This document shows, one piece after another, positions 26,537-35,335 of a stretch of DNA of 64,000 nt. The stretch spans positions 4,814 through 68,813 of the forward strand of contig JAIMKV010000001.1 of assembly GCA_020692205.1 (NCBI GenBank), read 5' to 3'. The position numbers and the translations under genes were made by a program. The notes under the pieces are model-generated. The model did no database searches and was not told the DNA's origin. It was given only the letters and a program-made list of their open reading frames with translations. This stretch comes from Myxosarcina sp. GA_180221_E-2-1-MAG-40_15 (GTDB lineage: Bacteria > Cyanobacteriota > Cyanobacteriia > Cyanobacteriales > Xenococcaceae). The first letter of the stretch is position 1, and each line of letters opens with the position of its first letter.

Positions 26537-28756
26537 TTAAACTCCTGTGGCAATTTGAATTACCTGCATCAAGTCGGCAACGCTGCGATGTTCAGCAGGA
26601 AGCAGACAAGGATATACATTTAACCCTTTGATTTGGTTGGCTGCTTCTGTGGTTCTAGCATCTAAGGTGATTAAAGGTAAAGCAGCTAAATATGCTGATT
26701 CTTGAAGCGATCGCAAATATTGAGCGGGTTCAATAATTTGATAGCCATTTAAGATAATTACGTCTAGTTGCCAAATCCGCGCTAGAGTATGTGCCTGTTC
26801 TAGACTATCTGCTTCAATAATGCGATGTTGACAATCGAATTGTTGTTCGCTGGTGTCTGACCGCGTTAGGCAGGGAACGCTTGACCATTTTTTGAGATCG
26901 AAATTTGCACCACTGCCATGATTAGCTTGAGGATCGATTACCTCCAGTTCAGGATAGAGGCAAAGAATAGTTAAATTCTGATTAGTTGGCTTGGTTAAGC
27001 TTTTGGGATTGATATTTGAATTACCAGCTAACTGCTGCTGAGTCTGATCTTGAGGTAACAACAGGGTGAATTGACAGCGATTTGATAAATAAAGGCTAGT
27101 TACACTACCGCAAATGACTTCAGCTAAATATTCAGCAATTACTAAGTTTAAGTCCGAATCTGACCCCAATGAGCTATTTTTTGAAGCTGATGATCCATCG
27201 CTTAAGTCGCTACTGACCACAATTTCCGTCATTCCCTGTAGACTCTTAATATTGATCTTTAAATTGTCTGGAGATTTGGCAAGCTTAATTGTCGCCAAAA
27301 CCAAGTGAGAAAGTATACAGGACAAAAATAACTTGTCGGCGATCGCTATTCCTCCTGATTCAATTTCCAGATCTAATTTTGACCCAAAAGCCTGAGCCTT
27401 AAACGAAGATTCAGCCGATGCCAGTTCGACTTTATTTAAGACCTGTTGATAAAGCTGCCGACAGAGAAACTCTAAATTGATTAACTCAGGCTCTAATAGC
27501 TGTTTAGTAGTTAGGCTTGTCAGTTTTGATAAGTCATCAACAATGCTCATCATTTTTTGTCCGCTGCTTTGGATCAGCTGCACGTATCGAGCTTGTCGCT
27601 GATTTAGTTGACCTAATTTTTGTTCTCTAAGCAAGCTAGATAAGCCAATAATGCCCGTTAAAGGAGACTTAAGCTCATGACCAATAGTTGCCAGCAATCT
27701 ATGGTTAAGTGTTGCCAGACTTTTCGACTCACTAATGCTTGTTGGATTTAAAGGCTTTTGTAAAGCTATTTTAGTGGCGATCACCAACCGATAGGGAAAA
27801 TTATTGATTTGGGTTAACCGTTGTTTAGCAACTAGAGGAATCTTCAGGTAATTCCAATCTGATACTTGTTCGATCACTAAGCTTAATTGGGAATGATCTA
27901 GCTGTTCTTGCTGTTCTACCCTAGAGTCTGGATTAGACGCTGTGTAACCTGAATTGAGTATTTTTGGTGATATTTCAGACAAAAACAACTTATGACAATT
28001 ACTCTTGGCGCGATCGCCATTGGCTAAATTTGGTAGTTTTTGGGCTTGGCATTGCTGCTGGCAATCCTGTTGTGCTGAGTATAGCTGCTGTTCCATCCAC
28101 CAGGTTGCGATCTTAGTATCGGGTTGTGCTAGCGGTGGCTGTGAATCTTGATTGTCAGCAACTTGTTCTTGCCAACACTGATTCAGCTGAATATCTTTGC
28201 CTTCAACAGTTTCTATTTTTAAGGGCAAAGCAATAAAATCAATTAATTTACTTATGTAGTCTAAGCTAGCTGGTAATTGAGGAGGATTAGTTGAAGATTG
28301 TTTAGCTAAATATTTGAGTATTTTGTTTCGATCTAACTTGCCCTGTAGCTCTCCTGTAGCATTAACAACTAAGTATTCGTCTTGATGATCAAATAAAGAT
28401 TCGTAATGTAAGTAATTTAAAAATTCATCTAGCTGAATATCTGCCTGACAAATCAGCGCGGGTTTGATTATAGAATCAAAGTCTGAAGTCTTTACATAAG
28501 GAATGCTGCGTTGATCAGCTTCACTTGTGGGATGACTAACCAACGCCACTTTGTCTGCCAACCAAGTTTTAGCGATTAAGGAAAGTAAATCTTCAGCATA
28601 AATAATTCCCCACCCACCATAATTTTGAGGAACTGCCAGTAACTTGCAATTTAAATGTTGAAAAATTTTGAGGAGGCTGCTTAAATCAGTTTCTGGTTGA
28701 CAGATCGCAATTGGGTAAACAAAATTTTTTAAATAAGCAGTATTGCTAATAGACAT
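26537..28756 (-). CDS. CBS-domain histidine-kinase-like protein with degenerate ATPase and pseudo-receiver
   Basis: The 739-residue protein (from the ATG at 28756; a TTG eight codons upstream is possible) begins with a CBS-pair-like region (about 10-160). Then comes HisKA with TIGHELKSPLTGIIGLSSLL (phosphoacceptor His near 360). The ATPase region lacks the expected Asn box (ILSHLVLATIKLAK where NLLxNA is usual) and the DxGxG motif. The C-terminal 150 residues look receiver-like but have DVIILNGYQ, with Asn where the phosphoacceptor Asp is expected. It probably signals by binding rather than by standard kinase chemistry. It is divergent from kaiA. Confidence 0.72.
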   Translation of the reverse strand: MSISNTAYLKNFVYPIAICQPETDLSSLLKIFQHLNCKLLAVPQNYGGWGIIYAEDLLSLIAKTWLADKVALVSHPTSEADQRSIPYVKTSDFDSIIKPALICQADIQLDEFLNYLHYESLFDHQDEYLVVNATGELQGKLDRNKILKYLAKQSSTNPPQLPASLDYISKLIDFIALPLKIETVEGKDIQLNQCWQEQVADNQDSQPPLAQPDTKIATWWMEQQLYSAQQDCQQQCQAQKLPNLANGDRAKSNCHKLFLSEISPKILNSGYTASNPDSRVEQQEQLDHSQLSLVIEQVSDWNYLKIPLVAKQRLTQINNFPYRLVIATKIALQKPLNPTSISESKSLATLNHRLLATIGHELKSPLTGIIGLSSLLREQKLGQLNQRQARYVQLIQSSGQKMMSIVDDLSKLTSLTTKQLLEPELINLEFLCRQLYQQVLNKVELASAESSFKAQAFGSKLDLEIESGGIAIADKLFLSCILSHLVLATIKLAKSPDNLKINIKSLQGMTEIVVSSDLSDGSSASKNSSLGSDSDLNLVIAEYLAEVICGSVTSLYLSNRCQFTLLLPQDQTQQQLAGNSNINPKSLTKPTNQNLTILCLYPELEVIDPQANHGSGANFDLKKWSSVPCLTRSDTSEQQFDCQHRIIEADSLEQAHTLARIWQLDVIILNGYQIIEPAQYLRSLQESAYLAALPLITLDARTTEAANQIKGLNVYPCLLPAEHRSVADLMQVIQIATGV

Positions 28757-29407
28757 AATTATTAAATTTTTGTTTTCCAAAGCAAGCTTAAATTATGAGC
28801 AAGCATAACTTTTAAATACCTTAAAGCCATTTCATCTTAATAGTAACTAGCTAATATTTTTCAAGTAAGTTTTTTAAAGAACCAGCAACTTATCTTGTCT
28901 CGGTTCTTAACCGATAAAATGTGATGAAACTAAATCTGCGACATAGCTTTTAGCTGCCTTAGCCTCGATCTATACTTGAGAGAGGTGATCCTTAGTTTAC
29001 TAATAACTTTGATTTGACGCTTTATTTAACTAAACTAGAAAATTCATTTCACGTTTTACCAGTCTTAAGTTAAACAGATATATTATGTACAATCCTAATA
29101 CGTTCTGCCCATAAAATGAATCTCTTTTTAGGTTGCTTTTTATTACAATTCGCAAAGAGGCTCAATAAATGTTAACTTTTTATTAAATAGGATTATGTCT
29201 TGATTGAACTCGAATCATCTCTAACCTTTAGCGGATGAGCATTAGAGACTATATATCAGAGGTTGTTGCGATCGCGGGTATCTTCGTTAAAGTCTCAGCT
29301 GATATTTTGCAATCAATGACCGCGGAAGGCGGTCACAGGCAAGCACCGCCTTTTAAAGGCGGTGAACCTGTGACATTTGCAATTATTAACGTATAAATTA
29401 TCCAGCA
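28757..29407. other. Divergent regulatory region upstream of kaiA
   Basis: This 651-bp AT-rich gap separates the CBS-kinase-like gene from kaiA and should contain both promoters. Near the kaiA end is a strong hairpin (29332-29374), and TTGACG at 29014-29019 is a possible -35 element. No small ORF of coding character is seen. I cannot place a clock-output promoter with confidence. Confidence 0.35.
29332..29374. repeat. Long hairpin just upstream of kaiA
   Basis: GTCACAGG (29332-29339) pairs with CCTGTGAC (29367-29374). Inside, CACCGCCTT pairs with AAGGCGGTG, giving a nearly continuous stem whose foot is 33 bp before the kaiA ATG. The CACCGCC/GGCGGTG words recall the GGTACACCGCC dispersed repeats, so this could be a repeat insertion, or a 5'-UTR structure acting on kaiA expression. 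Confidence 0.6.
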
Positions 29408-30421
29408 ATGTCAGATTACCCAGAATTCAGTTCTGCTAAAGAATTTGCCTCAGCTAAATTATATATCTGCTTGTTTTTGACTCAACAGCAGCTATCTAAT
29501 TCGGTAACCCAACTATTAAACAGCGATCGCTATGAGCTAAAATATCTCAGTCTGGTTCAAGATTTAACTGATTTTATCGTTGAAAACCAAGAACAGATCG
29601 ATTGTTTGGTTCTATTTAGAGATGCCCAGTTAGATTCGGTCATGAATCAGCTATGGCAATCAGAGATTTTACTGCCGACGGTAATAGTTGAACTAGAGCA
29701 GTTAGTTGACGGGGCATACAAGCCCTGCCCTTCGAGGCCAGGTACAGCCCCTGACGCACTAGCTGAAGCACCGACAGAATATAGTACCTCTTTACCTAAT
29801 TTGACTACTATTCATCCTCTTTATCACCAAGCAGAAATCCGCCTCTATCCAACACAACTAACCGAAATAAATTCATACATCAATTTAGCCATTACCAAGT
29901 TCATCAGCTTTGCTCCAGGTTCAAAAATTGAGCATAATTCCCTTCAAAACGAACTCCAAAAAGAATCGGTAAGAAAGTCTTTAATCGCGCAGCAGCGACG
30001 GTTAACCGAAAAGCTCAAGGAAAGACTCGGTTATTTAGGCATATATTACAAGCGCAATCAAAACTCTTTCTATCGTAATTTATCCTCAGCCAAGCAAAAA
30101 GAGTTACATCATCAATTAAGTTTGAGGTATCGCCAGATTTTAATTGAATACTTCAATAGTAATTCCCAAACCAATAAATTAATTGACGAATTTGTCGATC
30201 TAGCTTTTTTTGCGGATATTGCTACAGCTCAAATTTTGGAAATTCATATGGAGTTAATTGATGATTTTTCACACCAGCTAAAAATAGAAGGAAGAAATGA
30301 TGATATTTTACTTGACTACCGTTTGCCACTAATCGATGTTATTTCGCATTTATGTGAAATGTATCGTCGTTCTATCCCTGGAGAAAAAGACTCTTTGGAA
30401 TTGCTCTTTGCAGTAGAATAA
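29408..30421 (+). CDS. kaiA: Circadian clock protein KaiA
   Basis: KaiA promotes KaiC autophosphorylation. The 337-residue protein has an N-terminal pseudo-receiver (about 1-135, with CLVLFRDAQLDSV) and the C-terminal four-helix KaiC-activating domain: ERLGYLGIYYKRNQNSFYRN, FVDLAFFADIATAQILEIHM, DDILLDYRLPLIDVISHLCE and MYRRSIP. It is longer than the roughly 284-residue protein of Synechococcus elongatus. Much of the excess is an unusual GC-rich stretch (29708-29776, residues about 101-123, including YKPCPSRPGTAPDALAEAP) that looks like a repeat insertion. Confidence 0.96.
   Translation: MSDYPEFSSAKEFASAKLYICLFLTQQQLSNSVTQLLNSDRYELKYLSLVQDLTDFIVENQEQIDCLVLFRDAQLDSVMNQLWQSEILLPTVIVELEQLVDGAYKPCPSRPGTAPDALAEAPTEYSTSLPNLTTIHPLYHQAEIRLYPTQLTEINSYINLAITKFISFAPGSKIEHNSLQNELQKESVRKSLIAQQRRLTEKLKERLGYLGIYYKRNQNSFYRNLSSAKQKELHHQLSLRYRQILIEYFNSNSQTNKLIDEFVDLAFFADIATAQILEIHMELIDDFSHQLKIEGRNDDILLDYRLPLIDVISHLCEMYRRSIPGEKDSLELLFAVE
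29708..29776. repeat. GC-rich repeat-like insert inside kaiA
   Basis: This segment is markedly GC-rich within an AT-rich gene and includes GGTACAGCCCCTGACGCA, close to GGTACACCGCCTGACGCG after menB. It keeps the reading frame and encodes a Pro/Ala-rich loop between conserved blocks of the pseudo-receiver region. It looks like a dispersed repeat that entered the gene without breaking it. Confidence 0.45.
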
Positions 30422-30527
30422 ACGATAGTATGTTAGGCCAAGATTAAAATAATTAATTAAGTGCTTGGTGTTTTTCAAGCAAAATTTTCGATTTATCATC
30501 TCAAAACTAGTTGATAAATTACTTAGT

Positions 30528-30863
30528 ATGATGGATCAATTTAGAAAAACTTATGTACTTAAATTGTACGTAGCTGGCAATACACCAAATTCAGTTCGAG
30601 CCCTCAAAACTCTAAAAAATATCTTAGAAAAAGATTTTCAAGGAGTTTATGCTCTCAAGGTCATTGATGTGTTAAAGAATCCTCAATTAGCTGAAGAAGA
30701 TAAGATTTTAGCGACTCCAACTTTATCTAAAGTGTTACCACCCCCTGTACGAAAAATTATTGGTGATTTAAGCGATCGCGAAAAAGTATTAATTGGCTTA
30801 GATCTACTTTACGAAGAAATTCGCGAGCAAAGATTGTCCAATCCTACGGACGGTTTACTGTAA
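30528..30863 (+). CDS. kaiB: Circadian clock protein KaiB
   Basis: KaiB is the fold-switching clock protein that binds the KaiC CI ring, sequesters KaiA, and competes with SasA. The thioredoxin-like sequence [20 protein letters not shown], then [20 protein letters not shown] and [10 protein letters not shown], is diagnostic. Two adjacent ATGs (30528 and 30531) precede [11 protein letters not shown]; the longest frame begins 21 codons earlier but adds unconserved residues. The resulting 110-111 residues are slightly longer than the usual 102-105. It sits between kaiA (106-bp gap) and kaiC (76-bp gap). Confidence 0.97.
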   Translation: MMDQFRKTYVLKLYVAGNTPNSVRALKTLKNILEKDFQGVYALKVIDVLKNPQLAEEDKILATPTLSKVLPPPVRKIIGDLSDREKVLIGLDLLYEEIREQRLSNPTDGLL

Positions 30864-30939
30864 GATATTATACTGTTGCTTAAAACCCAATCACTATCGT
30901 TTTAAAGTAAATTCTTCAGTCCCGCTATTTCTGTTTTAG

Positions 30940-32535
30940 ATGAACGAACCAAATCCTAATAATCAGCCACAGCAGCAAGAATTAAGTACTAAGGGAGTTC
31001 GTAAGATCCGCACCATGATCGAAGGATTTGATGAAATCACTCATGGTGGTTTACCTATTGGCAGAACTACGTTGGTCAGTGGAACTTCAGGCACGGGAAA
31101 AACACTTTTAGCAGTTCAGTTTCTTTATCGAGGAATTGAATTTTTTAATTGTCCTGGGATATTTGTGACTTTTGAAGAATCTCCCAAAGATATTATTGAA
31201 AACGCCTATAGTTTTGGCTGGGATTTGCAAGACTTAATTGATCGTGGCAAGCTTTTTATCTTAGATGCATCCCCCGATCCTGAAGGGCAAGAAGTAGTTG
31301 GTAACTTCGATTTATCCGCGTTAATCGAGCGCATTCACTATGCAATTCGTAAGTACAAGGCAAAACTGGTTTCGATTGACTCAGTAACAGCAGTCTTTCA
31401 ACAGTACGACGCGGCTTCGGTGGTGAGGCGAGAAATTTTTCGTTTAGTTGCACGTCTTAAACAATTAGAAGTCACTTCAATTTTGACGACTGAAAGAGTT
31501 GAAGAATACGGTAAGATCGCCCGATTCGGCGTTGAAGAATTTGTTTCCGATAATGTAATTGTTATTCGTAATGTTTTAGAAGGAGAGCGTCGTCGCCGTA
31601 CCATCGAAATTCTCAAGCTTAGGGGAACAACCCACATGAAAGGAGAGTATCCTTTCACTATTACTAATGATGGGATTAATATTTTTCCCTTGGGAGCGAT
31701 GCGCCTTACCCAGCGTTCTTCTAATGTTCGGCGCTCTTCTGGGGTTAAAACCCTGGATAAACTATGTGGAGGAGGTTTTTTCAAAGATTCGATTATTTTG
31801 GCTACCGGTGCCACAGGAACTGGCAAAACTTTACTAGTCAGTAAGTTTCTGGAAGAAGGTTGCCGTCAGGGAGAAAGATCAGTGCTGTTTGCCTATGAAG
31901 AATCTAGAGCGCAGCTATCTCGCAATGCCTCTTCTTGGGGCGTGGACTTTGAAGAAATGGAGCGCCAGGGTTTACTCAAGCTGCTCTGTTGCTATCCAGA
32001 ATCAGCAGGTTTAGAAGATCATTTACAAATGATTAAGTCTGAGATTACTGATTTCAAGCCTTCTCGCATTGCGATCGATTCCCTGTCTGCTTTAGCCAGA
32101 GGAGTTACTAACAATGCCTTTCGTCAGTTTGTGATCGGAGTCACGGGTTATGCCAAACAAGAAGAAATCACGGGTTTCTTTACCAACACTACCGATCAAT
32201 TTTTAGGAGCTAACTCAATTACGGAATCTCATATTTCTACCATTACTGACACCATTATTTTGCTACAGTATGTTGAAATTCGGGGCGAGATGTCTCGGGC
32301 GATGAACGTATTTAAAATGCGTGGTTCGTGGCACGATAAAGGAATCCGCGAGTATGTGATTAGCTCTGACGCGCCAGAAATTCCCTTAATCAAAGAATCT
32401 TTTCGCAATTATGAGGGAATTATTAGCGGTTCTCCGTCTCGCGTTGCTCTCAACGAAAAAAGCGAGCTATCTCGAATTGCCAGAAACGTGAAAGATCTCA
32501 GCGTCGATGGGATAAAAGACGAAGATAGGCGATGA
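30940..32535 (+). CDS. kaiC: Circadian clock ATPase/kinase KaiC
   Basis: KaiC is the hexameric double-RecA ATPase and autokinase/autophosphatase at the centre of the clock. The 531-residue protein has Walker A motifs GTSGTGKT (48-55, CI) and GATGTGKT (CII), catalytic Glu pairs in TFEES (Glu79-Glu80) and AYEES, and the phosphorylation pair Ser433-Thr434 in SHISTITDT (431/432 in S. elongatus). It has IRGEMSRAMNVFKMRGSWHD and the C-terminal A-loop/tail SGSPSRVALNEKSELSRIAR. All key residues are present, so it should be active. Its stop overlaps the next start. Confidence 0.98.
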   Translation: MNEPNPNNQPQQQELSTKGVRKIRTMIEGFDEITHGGLPIGRTTLVSGTSGTGKTLLAVQFLYRGIEFFNCPGIFVTFEESPKDIIENAYSFGWDLQDLIDRGKLFILDASPDPEGQEVVGNFDLSALIERIHYAIRKYKAKLVSIDSVTAVFQQYDAASVVRREIFRLVARLKQLEVTSILTTERVEEYGKIARFGVEEFVSDNVIVIRNVLEGERRRRTIEILKLRGTTHMKGEYPFTITNDGINIFPLGAMRLTQRSSNVRRSSGVKTLDKLCGGGFFKDSIILATGATGTGKTLLVSKFLEEGCRQGERSVLFAYEESRAQLSRNASSWGVDFEEMERQGLLKLLCCYPESAGLEDHLQMIKSEITDFKPSRIAIDSLSALARGVTNNAFRQFVIGVTGYAKQEEITGFFTNTTDQFLGANSITESHISTITDTIILLQYVEIRGEMSRAMNVFKMRGSWHDKGIREYVISSDAPEIPLIKESFRNYEGIISGSPSRVALNEKSELSRIARNVKDLSVDGIKDEDRR

Positions 32536-33599
32536 ATAGTGAGATTGAGCAAATTGAGTCTTTTTTACAAGCTCAGATTGCTCCTTTAGCCAACAAAATA
32601 GATCGTCAGCCTCAAGTTTTAAAGTTAGCCTTGCAAAAAATCGGCGATCGCTCTTGGTTGGCTTTAAAAGCTGCTCCCGAATTGGGCGGAACAGGTTTGA
32701 GCGACGCAGACTATCTGAGTTTACAAATCAGGATGGCAAGAGCTTCTGGAGCTTTGACTTTTTTGCAAACCCAACATCAGAGTGCCGTAGCTAAGCTCGC
32801 ACAAAGCCAAAATAAGTCTTTGCAGCAAGAATTTTTTCCTGATGTAGCACAAGGCAAGGCTTTAATCGGGGTTGGGTTTTCTCATTTGCGCCGTCGCGGG
32901 GTGCCAATGATGCAGGCAACCCAAACGCCAGGGGGATATCTTTTAACCGGAAAAGTTCCCTGGATTACTGGCTATGGTTTTTTTACCCAGTTTGTTTTAG
33001 GGGCAACCTTGCCCGATGGTAGAGAGCTTTATGGCATGCTGCCGCTGCAAAATCAATCACCAGAATTGGGAGGCGAAATAAAGCTCAGCAAACCGATGGA
33101 ATTGATTGCCATGTCTGCTACTAATACCGTTAGTGCAGAAATCAATCAGTGGTTTTTGACTAGCGATCGCCTAGTAGCCATCAGCCCAGCAGGAGCAATT
33201 CACGCTCTTAGTCGTCGAAACATCCTCAATCATGGTTTTTTCGCTTTAGGCTGTGCTTACGCGGGGCTAGATATTCTTGAGGCTATAGCTGCAAAAAAAC
33301 AGTTAGAGTTTTTGCAAGAATCTTGGCAATCTCTCCATGGAGAGGTAATGCAACAAGAACATAAGGCGATCGCTGCTTTATTAAACAACCATTATCCCCA
33401 ACAATTACAGCTTCGTGCTGCGATGATTAATTTAGCTCAACGCTGTAGTTTAGCTGCGGTAATTGCCTCTGGTGGCGCAGCAAACTATCTCAACTCCAGT
33501 GCAGGACGAATTTATCGCGAAGCTTTACTATTTAGTGTTTCTGGACAAACTATTGACGTAATTAAAGCTAGTTTAAACAACTTATTGCGATCGGGCTGA
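32532..33599 (+). CDS. Acyl-CoA dehydrogenase-like flavoprotein, overlapping kaiC
   Basis: The 355-residue protein has the acyl-CoA dehydrogenase layout: N-terminal helices (ALQKIGDRSWLALKAAPELG, with GGTGLS), a middle beta domain (GGYLLTGKVPWITGYGFFTQ), and a C-terminal helical bundle ending in GRIYREALLFSVSGQT. Its ATG overlaps the kaiC stop as ATGA, a 4-bp overlap that implies translational coupling. Classical beta-oxidation is generally absent from cyanobacteria, so the substrate is unclear; the catalytic base cannot be placed by eye. A hairpin follows at 33613-33640. Confidence 0.8.
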   Translation: MNSEIEQIESFLQAQIAPLANKIDRQPQVLKLALQKIGDRSWLALKAAPELGGTGLSDADYLSLQIRMARASGALTFLQTQHQSAVAKLAQSQNKSLQQEFFPDVAQGKALIGVGFSHLRRRGVPMMQATQTPGGYLLTGKVPWITGYGFFTQFVLGATLPDGRELYGMLPLQNQSPELGGEIKLSKPMELIAMSATNTVSAEINQWFLTSDRLVAISPAGAIHALSRRNILNHGFFALGCAYAGLDILEAIAAKKQLEFLQESWQSLHGEVMQQEHKAIAALLNNHYPQQLQLRAAMINLAQRCSLAAVIASGGAANYLNSSAGRIYREALLFSVSGQTIDVIKASLNNLLRSG

Positions 33600-33612
33600 G
33601 AATAACGAAGAC

Positions 33613-33640
33613 AAGCTGGGCGGGTTTTCCCACCCAGCTT
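33613..33640. terminator. Hairpin after the kai-linked gene
   Basis: AAGCTGGGCGGG and CCCACCCAGCTT form a 12-bp stem with one mismatch around a TTTT loop, 13 bp past the stop of the ACAD-like gene. The mismatch is C-A on the plus RNA and G-U on the minus RNA, and no T-run follows, so it may be a processing site or weak terminator rather than a strong one. Confidence 0.4.
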
Positions 33641-33745
33641 GAGATGTCACTGCTGTTGCGACGGGGAACCCATCGGTATAGCAAGCCCCGCCGCCCATAC
33701 GCAGATCTTCGCATTGTAGTAAAGTAATCAGCTTTTAAGCTGCTG

Positions 33746-35335
33746 CTAGATGGTTCTATAGGTACGGTAGTTAAGATTAGGAAAAATATTGTCGATCGCT
33801 TCAACTTTTTCTAACCATTCCGAATCCACTTTGCCTACCAACAGATCTTCGTAAATTTTATTAAAGCGGAGTAAATGCGATCGCGTTCTGCGAATTGCAT
33901 AGGGAACCATGGTTCCGGTACGCATAATAAACGCCCAATCAGAGGACTGCGCTAACAGCAACTCCCTAGCTGCTTGATTTAAGGCCCGCCACTCTAGTTC
34001 ATCAGCGGGTTCACGATTTGCCAGCTTAATCATTCTTTCGGCTGCTTTATGTAGATGAGGATAGACCCAAGCGTTAGTCTCATTTAACCAATATTCATGG
34101 AATCCTTTATAACCCCAGCTAGATTGTGACGGACGACAAACTTGTTGAGCGGGCTGCTGCTGCAAATATTCCGACAGGTGTGTCATGTCGTAAGTATTTT
34201 GATCGTACCAGCTCTTGCGAAAGAGAAAGTCAATAAATTGTGGTCCTTCATACCACCAATGACCAAATAATTCGGCATCATAGGGAGAAACTACAATCGG
34301 TGGACGTTGCAACATATCGTTTAGATGTTGAATTTGTCTTTCTCGGTTGTACATAAAGTTACTGGCGTGTTCTGCAGCTTTTTCCCTTGCCCAATAAGGA
34401 TCGTAAAGACCTTTTTCTGACAATCCGCCATCGCGACTAGTAATTTTATGATATTTGATACCCGTATTTTTGCGCTGACCATTAGGCATAATGTAGGGCT
34501 TAATATACTCATATTCTGCCTCCCAGCCTAAGTCTTTATAAAATTCACGATATTCAACTGCACCAGGATAGCCAACTTTAGAAGACCAAACTTGCTGCGA
34601 AGATTCGTGATCTCGACCAAAAGCAGCAACTCCTGTTTCGGTAAAAATCGGCGCATAAGAGCCGAAACGAGGACGAGGACGTGCATAAAGAATACCGTGT
34701 CCATCAGTTAAAAAGTAGCGTAAGCCAGCATCAGCCAGCATTCTTTCTAAACCTTCATAGTAGGCACATTCTGGTAGCCAAATTCCTTTGGGTGGACGAC
34801 CAAAGTTTGACTCATAGTGTTCGCAAGCGACCTTGATTTGTGACCACACTGCTTGAGGATACATCTTCATCAAAGGAAGATAACCATGAGTCGCACCACA
34901 GGTAATAATGTCAAGGTTGCCACTATCTAAAAATTGTTTGAATGCAGCTACTAAATCTCTACTGTAGTCTTCCCATGTTTTTCTGATTTGATTAAAAGAG
35001 TTAGCATAATATTCGGCCAGATAGCGCATATGACCATTGTGTTGATGACGTTCTAACTCTTTGCTAATTAATTCCTGTAGCTGAGTAAGATGAGCATCAT
35101 AACGATCTTGTAGTAGTTCATCACGTAACATTGACACTAAAGGCGGTGTCATACTCATCGTCATTTTGAAATCAACCCCGTCTCGCTTCAAGTTTTCAAA
35201 TACCTGAAGCAAAGGAACATAGGTTTCAGTTATGGCTTCAAACAGCCATTCTTCTTCTAAAACAAAATCGCTTTCTGGATGACGAACGAAAGGCAAGTGA
35301 GCATGTAAGACGAGAGCAAGATAACCAAGAGCCAT
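33746..35335 (-). CDS. GH57 family 1,4-alpha-glucan branching enzyme (DUF1957)
   Basis: The 529-residue protein is a glycoside hydrolase family 57 branching enzyme that introduces alpha-1,6 branches in glycogen. It starts MALGYLALVLHAHLPFVRHP, then has MTMSMTPPLVSMLRDE, the nucleophile Glu in GIWLPECAYYEG, the acid/base Asp in VVSPYDAELFGHWWYEG, and the C-terminal DUF1957 helical region. The start is the ATG at 35335. It lies on the opposite strand between the kai operon and sasA. Glycogen turnover is strongly clock-linked in cyanobacteria, so the placement is suggestive. Confidence 0.9.
   Translation of the reverse strand: MALGYLALVLHAHLPFVRHPESDFVLEEEWLFEAITETYVPLLQVFENLKRDGVDFKMTMSMTPPLVSMLRDELLQDRYDAHLTQLQELISKELERHQHNGHMRYLAEYYANSFNQIRKTWEDYSRDLVAAFKQFLDSGNLDIITCGATHGYLPLMKMYPQAVWSQIKVACEHYESNFGRPPKGIWLPECAYYEGLERMLADAGLRYFLTDGHGILYARPRPRFGSYAPIFTETGVAAFGRDHESSQQVWSSKVGYPGAVEYREFYKDLGWEAEYEYIKPYIMPNGQRKNTGIKYHKITSRDGGLSEKGLYDPYWAREKAAEHASNFMYNRERQIQHLNDMLQRPPIVVSPYDAELFGHWWYEGPQFIDFLFRKSWYDQNTYDMTHLSEYLQQQPAQQVCRPSQSSWGYKGFHEYWLNETNAWVYPHLHKAAERMIKLANREPADELEWRALNQAARELLLAQSSDWAFIMRTGTMVPYAIRRTRSHLLRFNKIYEDLLVGKVDSEWLEKVEAIDNIFPNLNYRTYRTI

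Noticed and set aside
30465-30527. Longer N-terminus for KaiB
   Set aside because: The additional 21 codons have no counterpart in KaiB proteins; the ATG pair at 30528/30531 fits the family.
31398-31826. Minus-strand frame of 142 codons inside kaiC
   Set aside because: It is entirely antisense to conserved KaiC motifs and has a basic, shadow-like composition.
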